Assembly (NCBI RefSeq): GCF_029889905.1
Contig: NZ_JARANZ010000008.1
Coordinates: 1 to 64,000 of the forward strand
DNA length: 64,000 nt
Direction of reading: 5' to 3'
Origin: Chromohalobacter sp. 11-W
Lineage (GTDB): Bacteria > Pseudomonadota > Gammaproteobacteria > Pseudomonadales > Halomonadaceae
The notes under the pieces are model-generated. The model did no database searches. It was not told the origin of the DNA and worked only from the letters and a program-made list of their open reading frames with translations. This document shows, one piece after another, positions 28,106 through 36,320 of this stretch. Each line of letters opens with the position of its first letter. The stretch's first letter is position 1. Position numbers and translations under genes: made by a program.

Positions 28106-28193
28106 TCGAGAGCAATGATAGTTGTACCGGTGCTTTTATCGGCCATTACGTTCCCATCGGCAACTGTTATGTTCGCTCTTTCAATGCGACACG

Positions 28194-28223
28194 CAAAAGG
28201 GCGGTGCCATGGCACCGCCCTTT
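28194..28223. terminator. Bidirectional terminator between uronate locus and znuA
   Basis: Perfect hairpin AAAGGGCGGTGCC / GGCACCGCCCTTT with an A-run on one side and a T-run on the other, located between two convergent genes. Confidence 0.9.
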
Positions 28224-28241
28224 GTCGTTTCCGGGGTGGGC

Positions 28242-29246
28242 TTAGTCGTCGAGGGCTTGCGTCAGTTCGTCGACGTTGTGCTTGAACATACCGAGGTAAG
28301 TGCTGGCTTCACCGTCGCTGGCCAGGGCGCCGGCATAGAGCGTGCCGCCGATGGCGACGCCGGTTTCGTCCGAGAGTTGTTCGAGAAGCGCCGGATTGGT
28401 CATGTTTTCCAGGAATAGTGCTTTGACGTCGCGTTGCTGGATCTGCTGAATCAGCTTGGCCATGTCGGCGGCGCTGGGCTCTGCAGCGGTGGAGAGCCCT
28501 ACTGGCGAGAGCACATCCAAGCCATAGGCATTGGCGAAATAACCGAAGGCATCGTGGTTGGTTATCAGCACACGGTTAGCGTCGGGAATCTCGCCGATGC
28601 GCTGGTGAACCTCGGCATCCAGGGTGTCGATGGCCTGGATATAGTGCTTGGCATTGTCGCGATAGTCAGCGGCGTGCGCGGGGTCCGCTTCGACGAGCGC
28701 GTCGCGGATGTTTTCCACGTACTGCTTGCCGTTTTGCAGGTCCTGCCAGGCGTGCGGGTCTTCCGGACCGTGGTCGTGGCCCGCATGACCGTCGCCGTGG
28801 CCATGATCGTGATCATGATCATGGTTGTGGTCATGGTTGTGGCCGTGGTCGGTATCATGGTCGTGGCCATGTTCCTGATGAGCGTGCGACGAACGCTCCT
28901 CGTCGAAGCTCAGGGCGTCGATGTCTTGGCTGGCGACAACGATCGGCCCCGCATAGCCGCTGGCTTCCACCAGGCGATCCAGCCAGCCTTCGAAATGCAG
29001 GCCGTTGACGACGAACAGGTCCGCCTCACCGACGGCGCGGGCATCGGTGGGGCTGGGCGAGAAGACGTGGGCGTCGCCATCCGGGCCGACCAGCGTGGTG
29101 ACGTCGACATGCTCACCACCGACTTCCTCGACCATGTCACCGAGAATGCTGAAGCTGGCGACCACATTCAGCGGCGCCTCGGCACGCGCCGCGCTGGAAA
29201 GCGTCAGGGCGGCGGCGCCGAGCAGTAACATCAAAGACTTGGACAT
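28242..29246 (-). CDS. znuA: Zinc ABC transporter substrate-binding protein
   Basis: 334 residues with a signal peptide ending ARAEA. Cluster A-1 metal-binding protein: His ligand regions GPDGDAHVFSPSPTD, VNGLHFEGWLD, ITNHDAFGYFA, and an acid near the C-terminus. A long His/Asp loop (about residues 117-160, many HDHD and HGH repeats) is characteristic of zinc-specific ZnuA and acts as a zinc trap. Last gene of the operon (small ORF) - znuC - znuB - znuA on the minus strand. A Zur-like box upstream of the operon supports zinc over manganese. Confidence 0.93.
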   Translation of the reverse strand: MSKSLMLLLGAAALTLSSAARAEAPLNVVASFSILGDMVEEVGGEHVDVTTLVGPDGDAHVFSPSPTDARAVGEADLFVVNGLHFEGWLDRLVEASGYAGPIVVASQDIDALSFDEERSSHAHQEHGHDHDTDHGHNHDHNHDHDHDHGHGDGHAGHDHGPEDPHAWQDLQNGKQYVENIRDALVEADPAHAADYRDNAKHYIQAIDTLDAEVHQRIGEIPDANRVLITNHDAFGYFANAYGLDVLSPVGLSTAAEPSAADMAKLIQQIQQRDVKALFLENMTNPALLEQLSDETGVAIGGTLYAGALASDGEASTYLGMFKHNVDELTQALDD

Positions 29247-29290
29247 GCAGGTTCCCTCTTATCGGTAAATACGGCGCAGGCGTAAGGCGC

Positions 29291-30205
29291 TCATGATGGC
29301 GTGCAAGTGTTCTCGTCTGTTTCCAATGGCGTGGCGCGACGGCGTACACGTTCCAGCAGGCTACCGTGGCGACCGCACAGCGCCGAGGCGAGATAGGCAA
29401 TGCCGGCGACCAGGATAATGCACGGGCCGGAGGGCAGGCCCAGGTGGTACGAGACCAGCAAGCCGCCGGTGCTCGAGACCATGGCGATGAGGATCGCCAA
29501 GCCGATCAAGCCCTCGAGGCGTTGCGACCAGAAGCGCGCGGTGGTGGCGGGCAGCATCATCAAGCCCACCGCCATTAGCGTGCCCAGCGTCTGAAATCCG
29601 GCCGTCAGGTTGAGCACCATCAGCCCCAGGAAGACGCCATGTACCAGGCCGCCTCGAATGCCTTGGCCGCGTAGGAACAGTGGGTCGAGGCATTCGACCA
29701 CCAGTACGCGAAAGATCAGTGCCATGACCAGTAGCGTGGCGCTGGCCACCGAGGCGATCAGCCATAGTGCAGTGTCGTCGATGGCAAGAATCGAGCCGAA
29801 CAGCACGTGGGTCAGATCGACGCTGCTGCCGCGCAGCGAGACCAGCATCACCCCCAATGCCAGCGAAATTAGATAGAAGCTGGCCATGGCCGAGTCTTCG
29901 CGGTGGCCGGTCATGCGCGATACGCTGCCCGCCAGGCCGGCCACCAACAGGCCTGCGATCAGGCCGCCGAGGCTCATCGCCGGCAGTGAAAACCCCGCCA
30001 GCACGAAGCCCAGCGCCACACCTGGCAATACCGCGTGAGCCATGGCGTCACCTACCAGGCTCATGCCACGCAGCATCAGGAACACACCCAGCGGCGGCGC
30101 GGCCAACGACAGCGCCAAACCGCCGACCAGGGCGCGGCGCATGAAGGCGTAGTCGGTCAGCGGGGCGATGAGCCACGCATCCAGCGTGGTCAATAGGTCG
30201 AGCAT
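29291..30205 (-). CDS. znuB: Zinc ABC transporter permease
   Basis: 304 residues with 8-9 membrane helices, ABC-3 family; motifs MSLVGDAMAHAVLPGVALGF and TLGTLMAVGLMMLPATTARF. Forms the membrane channel for ZnuA-bound zinc. The start at 30205 overlaps the 3' end of znuC by 16 bases, which implies coupled translation; the longer open frame upstream is antisense-free but inside znuC. Gap to znuA is 85 bases counting from the stop, with no terminator. Confidence 0.92.
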   Translation of the reverse strand: MLDLLTTLDAWLIAPLTDYAFMRRALVGGLALSLAAPPLGVFLMLRGMSLVGDAMAHAVLPGVALGFVLAGFSLPAMSLGGLIAGLLVAGLAGSVSRMTGHREDSAMASFYLISLALGVMLVSLRGSSVDLTHVLFGSILAIDDTALWLIASVASATLLVMALIFRVLVVECLDPLFLRGQGIRGGLVHGVFLGLMVLNLTAGFQTLGTLMAVGLMMLPATTARFWSQRLEGLIGLAILIAMVSSTGGLLVSYHLGLPSGPCIILVAGIAYLASALCGRHGSLLERVRRRATPLETDENTCTPS

Positions 30206-30939
30206 GGCGGGACGTCCGGCAGGTTCAGGGAAATAAAGGGGGCTTGGGTATGCGCGTGGCGGCGTGCCGGTGCATGATGCCGCTCGAGCAGTGTTTCCGG
30301 CTCGACCCATTGGCCGTGCCCGCCGGCCAGCAGCAAGACGCAATCGGCCAACTGCGCCAGTTGCTCCATATCATGCAGGACCACGATCACCGTGGCGCCG
30401 GCACTGGCCATCTCGCGCAGGGTGTCGCAGAGGATTTCCACGGTATGCGTATCGACGTTGGCGAACGGCTCGTCGAGCAGCAGCAGTTCCGCTTCTTGCA
30501 TCAGCGTGCGGCCAAGTAGTGCGCGCTGGCGTTGTCCACCGGAAAGCTCGCCCAAGGGGCGATGCGCCAGGCCGCTCAACCCCAGGCGCTGCATGATGGT
30601 GTGCATGCGTCGGTAATCTTGCGGCCCGTAGCGCTTGAAGGTGCCATGAGTGGGCCAGCAACCGCTGAGCATCAGTTCCTCGACACTCATCGGAAAGGTC
30701 AGGTCCAGCGCCAGTTGCTGCGGTAACCACGCGCGACGCTCCTTGGGCACGCCACAATTGACCTTCCCGCTGAGTGGCGGCAGCAAGCCCATGATGGCTT
30801 GAATCAAGGTACTCTTGCCGGCGCCATTGGCACCCACCAGCGCCGTGATCGCGCCGTCCTCGAAAGTACCGCTGATGTTCTCCAGCACCGTCCGTCCGCC
30901 CTGGGCAAGGGTCAGCGTTTCGAGGCTCAAGCGACTCAT
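30190..30939 (-). CDS. znuC: Zinc ABC transporter ATPase
   Basis: 249 residues. Walker A GANGAGKSTLIQ, Q-loop WLPQQLALDL, signature LSGGQRQRALLGRTL, Walker B LLLLDEPFANVD, and switch His in VIVVLHDMEQL are all intact. Metal-type ABC ATPase (ZnuC/MntB group). The start at 30939 (MSRLSLETL) has GGGAGCC upstream and overlaps the stop of a 46-codon ORF in an ATGA arrangement. C-terminal tail is His-rich (HHAPARRHAHTQ), also seen in other ZnuC proteins. Confidence 0.93.
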   Translation of the reverse strand: MSRLSLETLTLAQGGRTVLENISGTFEDGAITALVGANGAGKSTLIQAIMGLLPPLSGKVNCGVPKERRAWLPQQLALDLTFPMSVEELMLSGCWPTHGTFKRYGPQDYRRMHTIMQRLGLSGLAHRPLGELSGGQRQRALLGRTLMQEAELLLLDEPFANVDTHTVEILCDTLREMASAGATVIVVLHDMEQLAQLADCVLLLAGGHGQWVEPETLLERHHAPARRHAHTQAPFISLNLPDVPPCSTY

Positions 30940-31076
30940 GCAAAGGCTCCCATGGCCCACGCCACGGCCAACCACAACAACCCTAGTGGCAAAAGCGCCA
31001 ATAGAACGCGGCGTCCCGCGCCCATCGACATCAGTGAAAAATGACAAGGCCCATCCGGGCGGTGGCGATGTGACAT
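30936..31076 (-). CDS. Small His-containing membrane protein leading the zinc operon
   Basis: 46 residues, MSHRHRPDGPCHFSLMSMG, then one hydrophobic segment (VLLALLPLGLLWLAVAWAMG). It has a strong ribosome site, AAAGGAGTCGTC, before the ATG, and its stop overlaps the znuC start (ATGA). It lies just downstream of the Zur-like box, so it is the first gene of the zinc-regulated transcript. I do not recognise a family. Three His and a Cys near the N-terminus could bind metal; this is inference. The good RBS and coupled stop make chance unlikely. Confidence 0.65.
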   Translation of the reverse strand: MSHRHRPDGPCHFSLMSMGAGRRVLLALLPLGLLWLAVAWAMGAFA

Positions 31077-31097
31077 GACGACTCCTTTGAATGTCGG

Positions 31098-31118
31098 AGA
31101 GGTTATAATATAACAAAA
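31098..31118. promoter_or_regulatory. Zur-type operator/promoter of zinc uptake operon
   Basis: GTTATAATATAAC at 31102-31114 is a perfect palindrome around one central base and equals the core of the gammaproteobacterial Zur box. It lies about 26 bases before the first gene of the operon and includes a plausible -10 element, so zinc-bound Zur would block transcription. Confidence 0.75.
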
Positions 31119-31330
31119 ATTTTGCCAAGTACTGTGCTTATGCTCGTTCCCCGAGTTGCTGAGTCAGCACGCACAAGGCTTGACTGAGACATAAAGAATT
31201 GTTTTCTTAATACGCCTGTTCAATAAACGCCACTTTTCCGTATTGCTTCTAAGCTAGTAGAAGCGGCGTGCCGAGTCGTGCGTCTGCTGCCGTGAACGCA
31301 AACCTTGCCTGAACCAGATCAGGAATTCCT

Positions 31331-33394
31331 ATGACGACACAATCCAATAACGAGGCGCCGTCACGCGATCGCCTCAATGGGCCGGTGTTCTACAGCTCGG
31401 TGGTTGGCATCGTCGCCTTCTCGCTGTGGGCGATGATAGCCACCGACCAGGCCAACACCATCATCAATGCCATTCTCGGCTGGATCTCCAATACCTTCGG
31501 TTGGTACTACTTCCTGACCGTCGTGATCTACTTGGTCTTCGTGATCTACCTGGGGTTCTCGCGCTACGGCAGCATACGGCTGGGGCCCGAGCATTCGCGA
31601 CCCGACTTCAATATCTTCTCGTGGTCGGCGATGCTGTTTTCTGCGGGGATCGGCATCGGGGTGATCTTCTTCGCGCTGGCCGAGCCGCTGACGCAGTTCT
31701 ACAACGCGCCCAACGCGCCCGAGGATCAGGTCGCCGCGGCACGCCACGCCATGGAGCTGACCTTCCTGCACTGGGGGGTTTCCGGGTGGGGTATCTACAC
31801 CCTGGTAGGCATGGCGCTGGCCTTCTTCAGCTACCGGCATAACCTACCGCTGACCATCCGTAGCGCCCTCTACCCGATCTTCGGCGATAGGATCTACGGC
31901 ATGATCGGCCACGTGGTCGATACTGCCGCCGTGTTGGGCACGGTCTTCGGTATTGCCGCAAGTTTGGGGATCGGGGTCATCCAGCTCAACTTCGGCCTGG
32001 ATTACATGTTCGGCATTCCCAAGGGCACCTGGACCCAGGTAGTGCTGGTACTGGGAATCGTACTCTTCGCGACCATTTCTGCCGTGACGGGGGTGGAGCG
32101 CGGCATCCGTCGTCTCTCCGAGTTCAATATCCTACTCGCGGTATTGTTGCTGCTGTTCGTGCTGTTTGCGGGCAAGACGATCTTCTTGCTCAACGCGTTG
32201 GTGATGAACGTCGGCGATTATCTGTCCAACTTCATCAGCCTGTCTTTCAACACCTATGCCTTCGACCGGCCGACCGGTTGGCTCAACGGCTGGACGCTGT
32301 TCTTCTGGGCTTGGTGGATTGCCTGGGGGCCGTTCGTCGGGCTGTTCCTGGCACGCATCTCGCGGGGCCGGACGATCCGCACCTTCGTGCTCGGTACCAT
32401 GACACTGCCGATCATCTTCATGTTCCTGTGGATGTCGTTGCTGGGTAACAGTGCCATCGACATGGCGATGAACGGTGCCAGCGAGTTCGGCGAGCAGGTG
32501 ATGAACAATCCGCCGGCGGGGATCTATCTGTTCCTCGAATCGTATCCGATGCCGATTCTGACCACCGCTGCGGTGAGTATCCTGGCGATCGTATTCTTTA
32601 TCACCTCCGGGGATTCCGGGGCGCTGGTACTTTCGAACTTCACCTCGAAGCTCAAGAACGTCAACAGCGATGCGCCGATCTGGATGCGTATCCTATGGTC
32701 GGCGGTGATCGGCGTCCTGACGTTGTCACTCATTCTGGCCGGTGGCTTGTCCACATTACAGAGTGCGGTGGTGATTACCGGTCTGCCATTCTCGATCGTG
32801 CTGTTCTTCATGATGGCCGGCCTGCTCAAGGCATTGAAACTCGAGGCCTTCAAGGAAGACAGCCGGCGCCTGAGCCTGGCCGGCCAGCTTTCCGGACGCA
32901 CCGGTGGCGGCGGTGAGCGCGATTCGCGTAATTGGCAACAACGTCTCAAGCGTTCCATGAGCTTTCCCGGCAAGAAGCAGGCGCGGCGCTTCATGGACGA
33001 GACCTGCAAGCCGGCCATGGAAGCCGTGCGTGACTCGTTGCAGGAGCAGGGTGCGTCTGCCGAGATTCACGAAGGCGTGCAGAACGGCGACGATTACATG
33101 TCGCTCAACGTCGACTTCGAGGACGAGCAGAACTTCACCTATCAGATCTGGAGTCAGGGCTTCTCGACGCCTGGGTTCGCGATGCATGCGCCGCATGCCG
33201 ACTCGCGTTACTACCGGCTGGAAGTCTATCTGCTCGAGGGCAGCCAGGGTTACGACCTGATGGGCTACACACGCGATCAGGTGATCGGCGACATCCTCGA
33301 CCAGTACGAGCTGCACATGCAGTTCCTGCACCTCAACCGGATAGAACCGGGCAACATCAACATGCCCGACAGCCCGGAACAGCCGCCTTCATAA
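31331..33394 (+). CDS. BCCT-family choline/betaine transporter (BetT-like, long C-terminus)
   Basis: 687 residues with 12 membrane helices in the first about 515 residues. BCCT motifs: FSAGIGIGVIFFALAEPL, the Trp-rich segment LHWGVSGWGIYTLVGMALAF and GWTLFFWAWWIAWGPFVGLFLA (cited in two parts: GWTLFFWAWW and IAWGPFVGLFLA). A cytoplasmic C-terminal domain of about 170 residues, including an EDEQNFTYQIWSQGF segment, is like that of long BetT proteins, where it senses osmotic strength. Sodium- or proton-driven uptake of choline or glycine betaine. Single gene with a terminator; no bet genes adjacent. Substrate is inferred. Confidence 0.88.
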   Translation: MTTQSNNEAPSRDRLNGPVFYSSVVGIVAFSLWAMIATDQANTIINAILGWISNTFGWYYFLTVVIYLVFVIYLGFSRYGSIRLGPEHSRPDFNIFSWSAMLFSAGIGIGVIFFALAEPLTQFYNAPNAPEDQVAAARHAMELTFLHWGVSGWGIYTLVGMALAFFSYRHNLPLTIRSALYPIFGDRIYGMIGHVVDTAAVLGTVFGIAASLGIGVIQLNFGLDYMFGIPKGTWTQVVLVLGIVLFATISAVTGVERGIRRLSEFNILLAVLLLLFVLFAGKTIFLLNALVMNVGDYLSNFISLSFNTYAFDRPTGWLNGWTLFFWAWWIAWGPFVGLFLARISRGRTIRTFVLGTMTLPIIFMFLWMSLLGNSAIDMAMNGASEFGEQVMNNPPAGIYLFLESYPMPILTTAAVSILAIVFFITSGDSGALVLSNFTSKLKNVNSDAPIWMRILWSAVIGVLTLSLILAGGLSTLQSAVVITGLPFSIVLFFMMAGLLKALKLEAFKEDSRRLSLAGQLSGRTGGGGERDSRNWQQRLKRSMSFPGKKQARRFMDETCKPAMEAVRDSLQEQGASAEIHEGVQNGDDYMSLNVDFEDEQNFTYQIWSQGFSTPGFAMHAPHADSRYYRLEVYLLEGSQGYDLMGYTRDQVIGDILDQYELHMQFLHLNRIEPGNINMPDSPEQPPS

Positions 33395-33448
33395 GGCGTG
33401 CTCGGCCGGTCGCCACCGTTAGGTGGCCGGTCTTCTTAAAAAGCTTGA

Positions 33449-33479
33449 GCCCCCGGTCGCGATGCGGCCGGGGGTTTTT
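33449..33479 (+). terminator. Terminator after BCCT gene
   Basis: Hairpin AGCCCCCGGTCG / GCGGCCGGGGG (imperfect near the loop) followed by TTTTT, about 55 bases after the stop. Confidence 0.85.
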
Positions 33480-33639
33480 GCGTGGGAGGGGCGAGTAATA
33501 CCAAAGGCTGCGAATCGGCTGGACGCAACCTTCCTCAGAGGATGGTAACGTAACCGTTACAGGCACCAGACGCTATCCGCTAGCACATGAACGAGTCGAC
33601 GTGCGCATCAAACGGCGTTGGTGCGCTATTTGCGGCTCT

Positions 33640-33760
33640 TCGCCAACTGATTGATTTATATGGATCTTTAACAAATTGAGTTGATCAAAAATTAGGCAAT
33701 ATCGCTGGTGGAAATATCCCCGGCGATTTTGTCTTTTATAAACAAGTGTCTATGATTAGA
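33640..33760 (+). promoter_or_regulatory. Leader of CRISPR array 1
   Basis: AT-rich stretch ending at the first repeat. Its last about 70 bases are nearly identical to the leader of array 2, including an inverted repeat ATCGCTGG / CCCGGCGAT about 50 bases from the array, then ATTTTGT and TATAAACAAG. Leaders of this type carry the promoter and the integration site used by Cas1-Cas2. The stretch before it (33480-33640) holds no credible gene; a 30-codon frame there has no ribosome site. Confidence 0.8.
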
Positions 33761-36168
33761 CCGTTCCCCGCACACGCGGGGATGAACCGCCCGAGCTTGG
33801 CCGAGCAATCGCAGAGGCGCTCCGTTCCCCGCACACGCGGGGATGAACCGGCAGATAGAAACATATACTGAAATAATGGCTACCGTTCCCCGCACACGCG
33901 GGGATGAACCGGTTATTGACTACACCATTGACACCCCTGGCCGCCGTTCCCCGCACACGCGGGGATGAACCGCCATGGCGCCCATCCACCGACTGGGCTC
34001 AGGGCCGTTCCCCGCACACGCGGGGATGAACCGCTCATGCCCCCGCTTCATCTGCCACGTCTCGACCGTTCCCCGCACACGCGGGGATGAACCGCTAACC
34101 GCTTATGAACTGGGCCGCAAACGCCCCCGTTCCCCGCACACGCGGGGATGAACCCGCGGCGCTACGAGGGTGCCATGCGTGGGCTGGCCGTTCCCCGCAC
34201 ACGCGGGGATGAACCGGCAACGGCATGCGCTACGACTCTGCAAGATCCCCGTTCCCCGCACACGCGGGGATGAACCGTGCGTAAGCTCGTCCATCAGCAG
34301 GACATGTATCCGTTCCCCGCACACGCGGGGATGAACCGTGAAAGGAGTGCGCATGCCTCAAAACGTCACGCCGTTCCCCGCACACGCGGGGATGAACCGC
34401 CAGCTTGAATGAGCCATCCCACAAGCCACTGCCGTTCCCCGCACACGCGGGGATGAACCGGCGTAATGGATCGCAGCCCGCAAGAATTCCTCCCGTTCCC
34501 CGCACACGCGGGGATGAACCGCCCGAGCTCAAACAGTATGTCGGCGCTACCGCCCGTTCCCCGCACACGCGGGGATGAACCGAATGCTGAAAAGCGTGTT
34601 GAGAATTAGTGCCGCCGTTCCCCGCACACGCGGGGATGAACCGTCGCAGCGTTCGTCACAGCGCGATGTGCCTTGCCGTTCCCCGCACACGCGGGGATGA
34701 ACCGTGCAATCAGGTGAAGCCGGGGCTCCTATCGCGCCGTTCCCCGCACACGCGGGGATGAACCGTTAATCTAAGGAATATCCAGGGAATCCCCCTACCG
34801 TTCCCCGCACACGCGGGGATGAACCGCCGGCACCCCATCCAAGGCACTGACACGCGATCCGTTCCCCGCACACGCGGGGATGAACCGGCCTCGACACCGC
34901 CATTGGCCAATTCCTGCTTCCGTTCCCCGCACACGCGGGGATGAACCGAAAGGGCGCCGCGCGCCCTGGTCTGTGGTGTGCCGTTCCCCGCACACGCGGG
35001 GATGAACCTCCTTATATATTATGCGAACTCTGGGGCTTATCCCGTTCCCCGCACACGCGGGGATGAACCGGCGTAATGGATCGCAGCCCGCAAGAATTCC
35101 TCCCGTTCCCCGCACACGCGGGGATGAACCGCCCGAGCTCAAACAGTATGTCGGCGCTACCGCCCGTTCCCCGCACACGCGGGGATGAACCGAATGCTGA
35201 AAAGCGTGTTGAGAATTAGTGCCGCCGTTCCCCGCACACGCGGGGATGAACCGTCGCAGCGTTCGTCACAGCGCGATGTGCCTTGCCGTTCCCCGCACAC
35301 GCGGGGATGAACCGTGCAATCAGGTGAAGCCGGGGCTCCTATCGCGCCGTTCCCCGCACACGCGGGGATGAACCGTTAATCTAAGGAATATCCAGGGAAT
35401 CCCCCTACCGTTCCCCGCACACGCGGGGATGAACCGCCGGCACCCCATCCAAGGCACTGACACGCGATCCGTTCCCCGCACACGCGGGGATGAACCGGCC
35501 TCGACACCGCCATTGGCCAATTCCTGCTTCCGTTCCCCGCACACGCGGGGATGAACCGAAAGGGCGCCGCGCGCCCTGGTCTGTGGTGTGCCGTTCCCCG
35601 CACACGCGGGGATGAACCTCCTTATATATTATGCGAACTCTGGGGCTTATCCCGTTCCCCGCACACGCGGGGATGAACCGTGTATGGTTGCTGGAAATTC
35701 GGCGGCGTATCCCCGTTCCCCGCACACGCGGGGATGAACCGTCGCCGAAATGATCCTTCCAGCGCTTGCAGGCCCGTTCCCCGCACACGCGGGGATGAAC
35801 CGATTGACCAGGCCCTCGGCACACCGGCTGAACCCCGTTCCCCGCACACGCGGGGATGAACCGCCCTGTCTAGCGTTTCGGTATCTAAAAGCTAGCCGTT
35901 CCCCGCACACGCGGGGATGAACCGCAGATCGAGTTCGCCGATGGCGACGACGGCGTCCGTTCCCCGCACACGCGGGGATGAACCGCAGAAGCTGCTGCAG
36001 GCACTGCAAGCCGTGCACCGTTCCCCGCACACGCGGGGATGAACCGGCCTGGCCATCGTGGCGCGGACTGTCGAGCCCCCGTTCCTCGCAGACGCGGGGA
36101 TGAACCGGGAACGATCAGCGCCCTACGCCGCGTCGTCGACCATTCCCCGCAGGCGCGGGGATGAATCG
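33761..36168 (+). CRISPR. Type I-E CRISPR array 1 (40 repeats, 39 spacers)
   Basis: 29-base repeats, CCGTTCCCCGC then ACAC then GCGGGGATGAACCG, at an exact 61-base period, giving 32-base spacers. The repeat has a 6-bp stem and a 4-base loop and belongs to the type I-E family (compare E. coli GAGTTCCCC...). Leader lies on the left, so crRNAs are read from the plus strand. Spacers 12-21 and 22-31 are the same ten spacers in tandem, so 29 are distinct. The last two repeats (36079 and 36140) are degenerate, as usual at the leader-distal end. A few internal repeats carry a changed last base, such as the one at 34981. Confidence 0.98.
34432..35651 (+). repeat. Tandem duplication of a 610-base, ten-unit block inside array 1
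   Basis: The block 34432-35041 is repeated at 35042-35651. All ten spacers match in order, for example GCGTAATGGATCGCAGCCCG at 34461 and 35071, and the repeat with the terminal change to T (34981) is also copied at 35591. An unequal exchange between repeats explains it. Confidence 0.95.
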
Positions 36169-36201
36169 TCCTTAGCGCGAAGAATTAAAGTCGACTGATT
36201 G

Positions 36202-36230
36202 CTGTTCCTTTCAGGCAAAGGAATTAGGCA
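36202..36230 (+). other. Possible relic repeat in register after array 1
   Basis: 62 bases after the last recognised repeat there is CTGTTCCTTT-CAGGC-AAAGGAATTAGG, which keeps GTTCC at the 5' end and forms a 7-bp stem (TTCCTTT / AAAGGAA). It sits in the array's register but shares only about half of its bases with the repeat, so it may be chance. It lies about 90 bases before cas3. Confidence 0.35.
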
Positions 36231-36320
36231 TGCTTTATGGTTTCCAGGTAAAGAACTGGCGTGATCAGTGCGAACTCAATCAACGTGCTTCTTGCCAATA
36301 GTCATGGAGAGGAGATGGAT

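Noticed and set aside
33587-33679. 30-codon frame just upstream of leader 1
   Set aside because: No ribosome site, no similar frame before array 2, and it enters the leader; treated as chance.
33692-36030. Minus-strand frames rich in repeated GSSPRVRGT, VHPRVCGER and FIPACAGNG, looking like a repetitive protein
   Set aside because: They are translations of CRISPR repeats and spacers of array 1, which keep frames open because of the 61-base period. No ribosome sites or real starts.
36261-36320. GTG start extending Cas3 by 20 residues
   Set aside because: No Shine-Dalgarno sequence; ATG at 36321 follows GGAG at proper spacing and fits the family N-terminus.
36169-36320. A second target of the mini-CRISPR pseudo-spacer before cas3
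   Set aside because: By eye I found no AAG-type PAM followed by CTATA in this stretch on either strand.
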